Positions 61,648 to 64,000 of a stretch of DNA of 64,000 nucleotides are shown in pieces. The stretch's first letter is position 1. Every line of letters begins with the position of its first letter. This DNA comes from Cyanobacteria bacterium SZAS LIN-3 (GTDB taxonomy: Bacteria; Cyanobacteriota; Vampirovibrionia; Obscuribacterales; Obscuribacteraceae), in the NCBI GenBank assembly GCA_018266215.1, contig JAFEAV010000012.1:37358-101357 (forward strand), written 5' to 3'. A program made the position numbers and the translations under genes. Under the pieces are notes generated by a model. It was not told the origin of the DNA. It did no database searches and was given only the letters and a program-made list of their open reading frames with translations.

Positions 61648-61680
61648 AAAATAGCTAAAGCCCCCAGGGGGTAGCTTTTC
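61648..61680 (+). terminator. Probable terminator after the diguanylate cyclase gene
   Basis: The run AGCTAAAGCCCCCAGGGGGT followed by AGCTTTT can fold into an AAAGC/GCTTT stem closing a CCC/GGG helix, followed by a short T-run. The imperfect fold keeps confidence modest. Confidence 0.4.
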
Positions 61681-61819
61681 GTCGATACACTTTCTTGTGT
61701 GAAATGGCGCAGTAATTGCCCCAGTTGTACCCGCTCGGTATGTTCTGGACCGCATTAACCGCGTGATTTGTGTCCTTACATTTTCGATTGCGATTCGTTC
61801 GTAATAGGAGGATTGACCC

Positions 61820-62131
61820 TTGGCTACTGCATCCGCATCAAAGCTTCAACTGAAACCGCTTGCCGACAGAGTTGTCGTGAAGAAACTCGACGCTGAAGAA
61901 AAAACTGCTGGAGGGATAGTTCTTCCCGATAGCGCCAAAGAAAAGCCCCAACAGGGTGAAATTTTGGCCGTGGGACCCGGACGCACCGACGAAAAAGGCG
62001 CTCGTGTCGCCATGGAAGTAAAAGTCGGCGATAAGGTTCTCTTCGCTAAGTACACCGGCACTGAAGTCAAAATCGAAGGCGTCGAATATCTCATCCTGGC
62101 CGAGCGCGACATTCTCGCTGTCATCGGCTAA
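61820..62131 (+). CDS. groES: Co-chaperonin GroES
   Basis: The 103-residue lid of the GroEL chaperonin, forming a heptameric ring. It has [20 protein letters not shown], the mobile loop [23 protein letters not shown], and [24 protein letters not shown], all standard. The TTG start at 61820 is supported by AGGAGG at 61807-61812. It is followed by groEL after 117 bases. No CIRCE element (the HrcA operator) is visible upstream, so heat control must work by another means. Confidence 0.97.
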   Translation: MATASASKLQLKPLADRVVVKKLDAEEKTAGGIVLPDSAKEKPQQGEILAVGPGRTDEKGARVAMEVKVGDKVLFAKYTGTEVKIEGVEYLILAERDILAVIG

Positions 62132-62218
62132 TTGACACTGTTCGACAAAAAAATAAACCATCAAATCAAAAAGCAAAATTTTTAAACTGATTCAACACAA
62201 ACCTAATGATCGTTTTGA

Positions 62219-63877
<1,659 letters not shown>

Positions 63878-63914
63878 ATCTCGCTAAAAGCAAGAGATAG
63901 AACCAGTTAAAGAG

Positions 63915-63944
63915 AAAGGCGAGGATTAAGGTCCTCGCCTTTTT
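63915..63944 (+). terminator. Rho-independent terminator of groES-groEL
   Basis: AAAGGCGAGGA (63915-63925) pairs perfectly with TCCTCGCCTTT (63932-63942), with a 6-base loop and a run of five T ending at 63944. A textbook terminator 37 bases after the groEL stop. Confidence 0.92.
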
Positions 63945-63948
63945 CATT

Positions 63949-64000
63949 GTGTGCCGGGCATGTTCAACGACTGGAGGTGAAAGTCCTTACACAACTCGAT
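63949..64000 (+). mobile_element. 5' end of a probable group IIC intron (continues past the window)
   Basis: The sequence GTGTGCCGGGCATG at 63949 matches the conserved 5' start of bacterial group IIC introns (GUGUGCCCGGCAUG form) and is followed by GGAGGTGAAAGTCC, the well-known domain I segment. The insertion point is TCATT^GTGTG, five bases after a strong terminator, which is the preferred target of the IIC class. The body, the reverse transcriptase ORF and the 3' end lie outside the window, so activity cannot be judged. Confidence 0.7.

Overview
The window is a 64 kb piece of a bacterial chromosome of about 55% G+C with dense, mostly housekeeping gene content and no prophage or plasmid functions. 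The taxon can only be inferred. SepF next to a YggS-type PLP protein, several Ser/Thr kinases with TPR-like tails, a tRNA-Lys without an encoded CCA, abundant TTG/GTG starts and many large envelope proteins fit a non-photosynthetic relative of Cyanobacteria (Melainabacteria/Vampirovibrionia, for example the Obscuribacterales). There is no 16S rRNA gene in the window and no photosynthesis gene, so this remains tentative.

Layout. 1-9.7 kb: an AlkA-type DNA glycosylase running off the left edge, a leucine-rich-repeat protein, a small unknown protein, tRNA-Lys(UUU), a GT-C-like membrane protein, a CorA-type Mg2+ channel, and an MBOAT/SGNH pair likely to acylate an exported polymer. 10-15.1 kb: a reductive pyrimidine degradation operon (class III aminotransferase, beta-ureidopropionase, PreT, PreA) that lacks dihydropyrimidinase. 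15.2-19.6 kb: a secreted protein, an isoprenylcysteine-methyltransferase-like membrane enzyme, a very histidine-rich protein and a secreted alpha/beta hydrolase. 19.7-25.9 kb: a TetR regulator, RND adaptor, RND pump and another secreted protein. 25.9-38.4 kb: a Ser/Thr kinase, a quinone-type PyrD with a cysteine at the catalytic-base position, two tandem TMTC-like membrane proteins, a GH1 glycosidase coupled to DsbD, and Bcp.

38.5-49.1 kb: a 1030-residue membrane protein ending in a Roadblock/LC7 domain, pheST, a Nudix hydrolase, a small basic protein, obgE, a PC4-like ssDNA-binding protein and an M23 peptidase. 49.2-56 kb: sepF-yggS, rsmE, accD-accA and a second Ser/Thr kinase. 56-64 kb: a tiny basic protein, an ArgH-like lyase with altered signature loops, an NDP-sugar pyrophosphorylase, a HIT protein, a GAF-GAF-GGDEF diguanylate cyclase and groES-groEL. 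The last 52 bases, directly after the groEL terminator, look like the 5' end of a group IIC intron.

Functional threads are envelope construction and redox (GT-C proteins, MBOAT/SGNH, GH1, DsbD, M23, RND), signalling (two kinases, GGDEF, Roadblock), and pyrimidine turnover (PyrD for synthesis, PreTA for breakdown). The most distinctive items are the intron junction, the Roadblock fusion, the His-rich protein, the Cys-type PyrD and the altered ArgH-like lyase.
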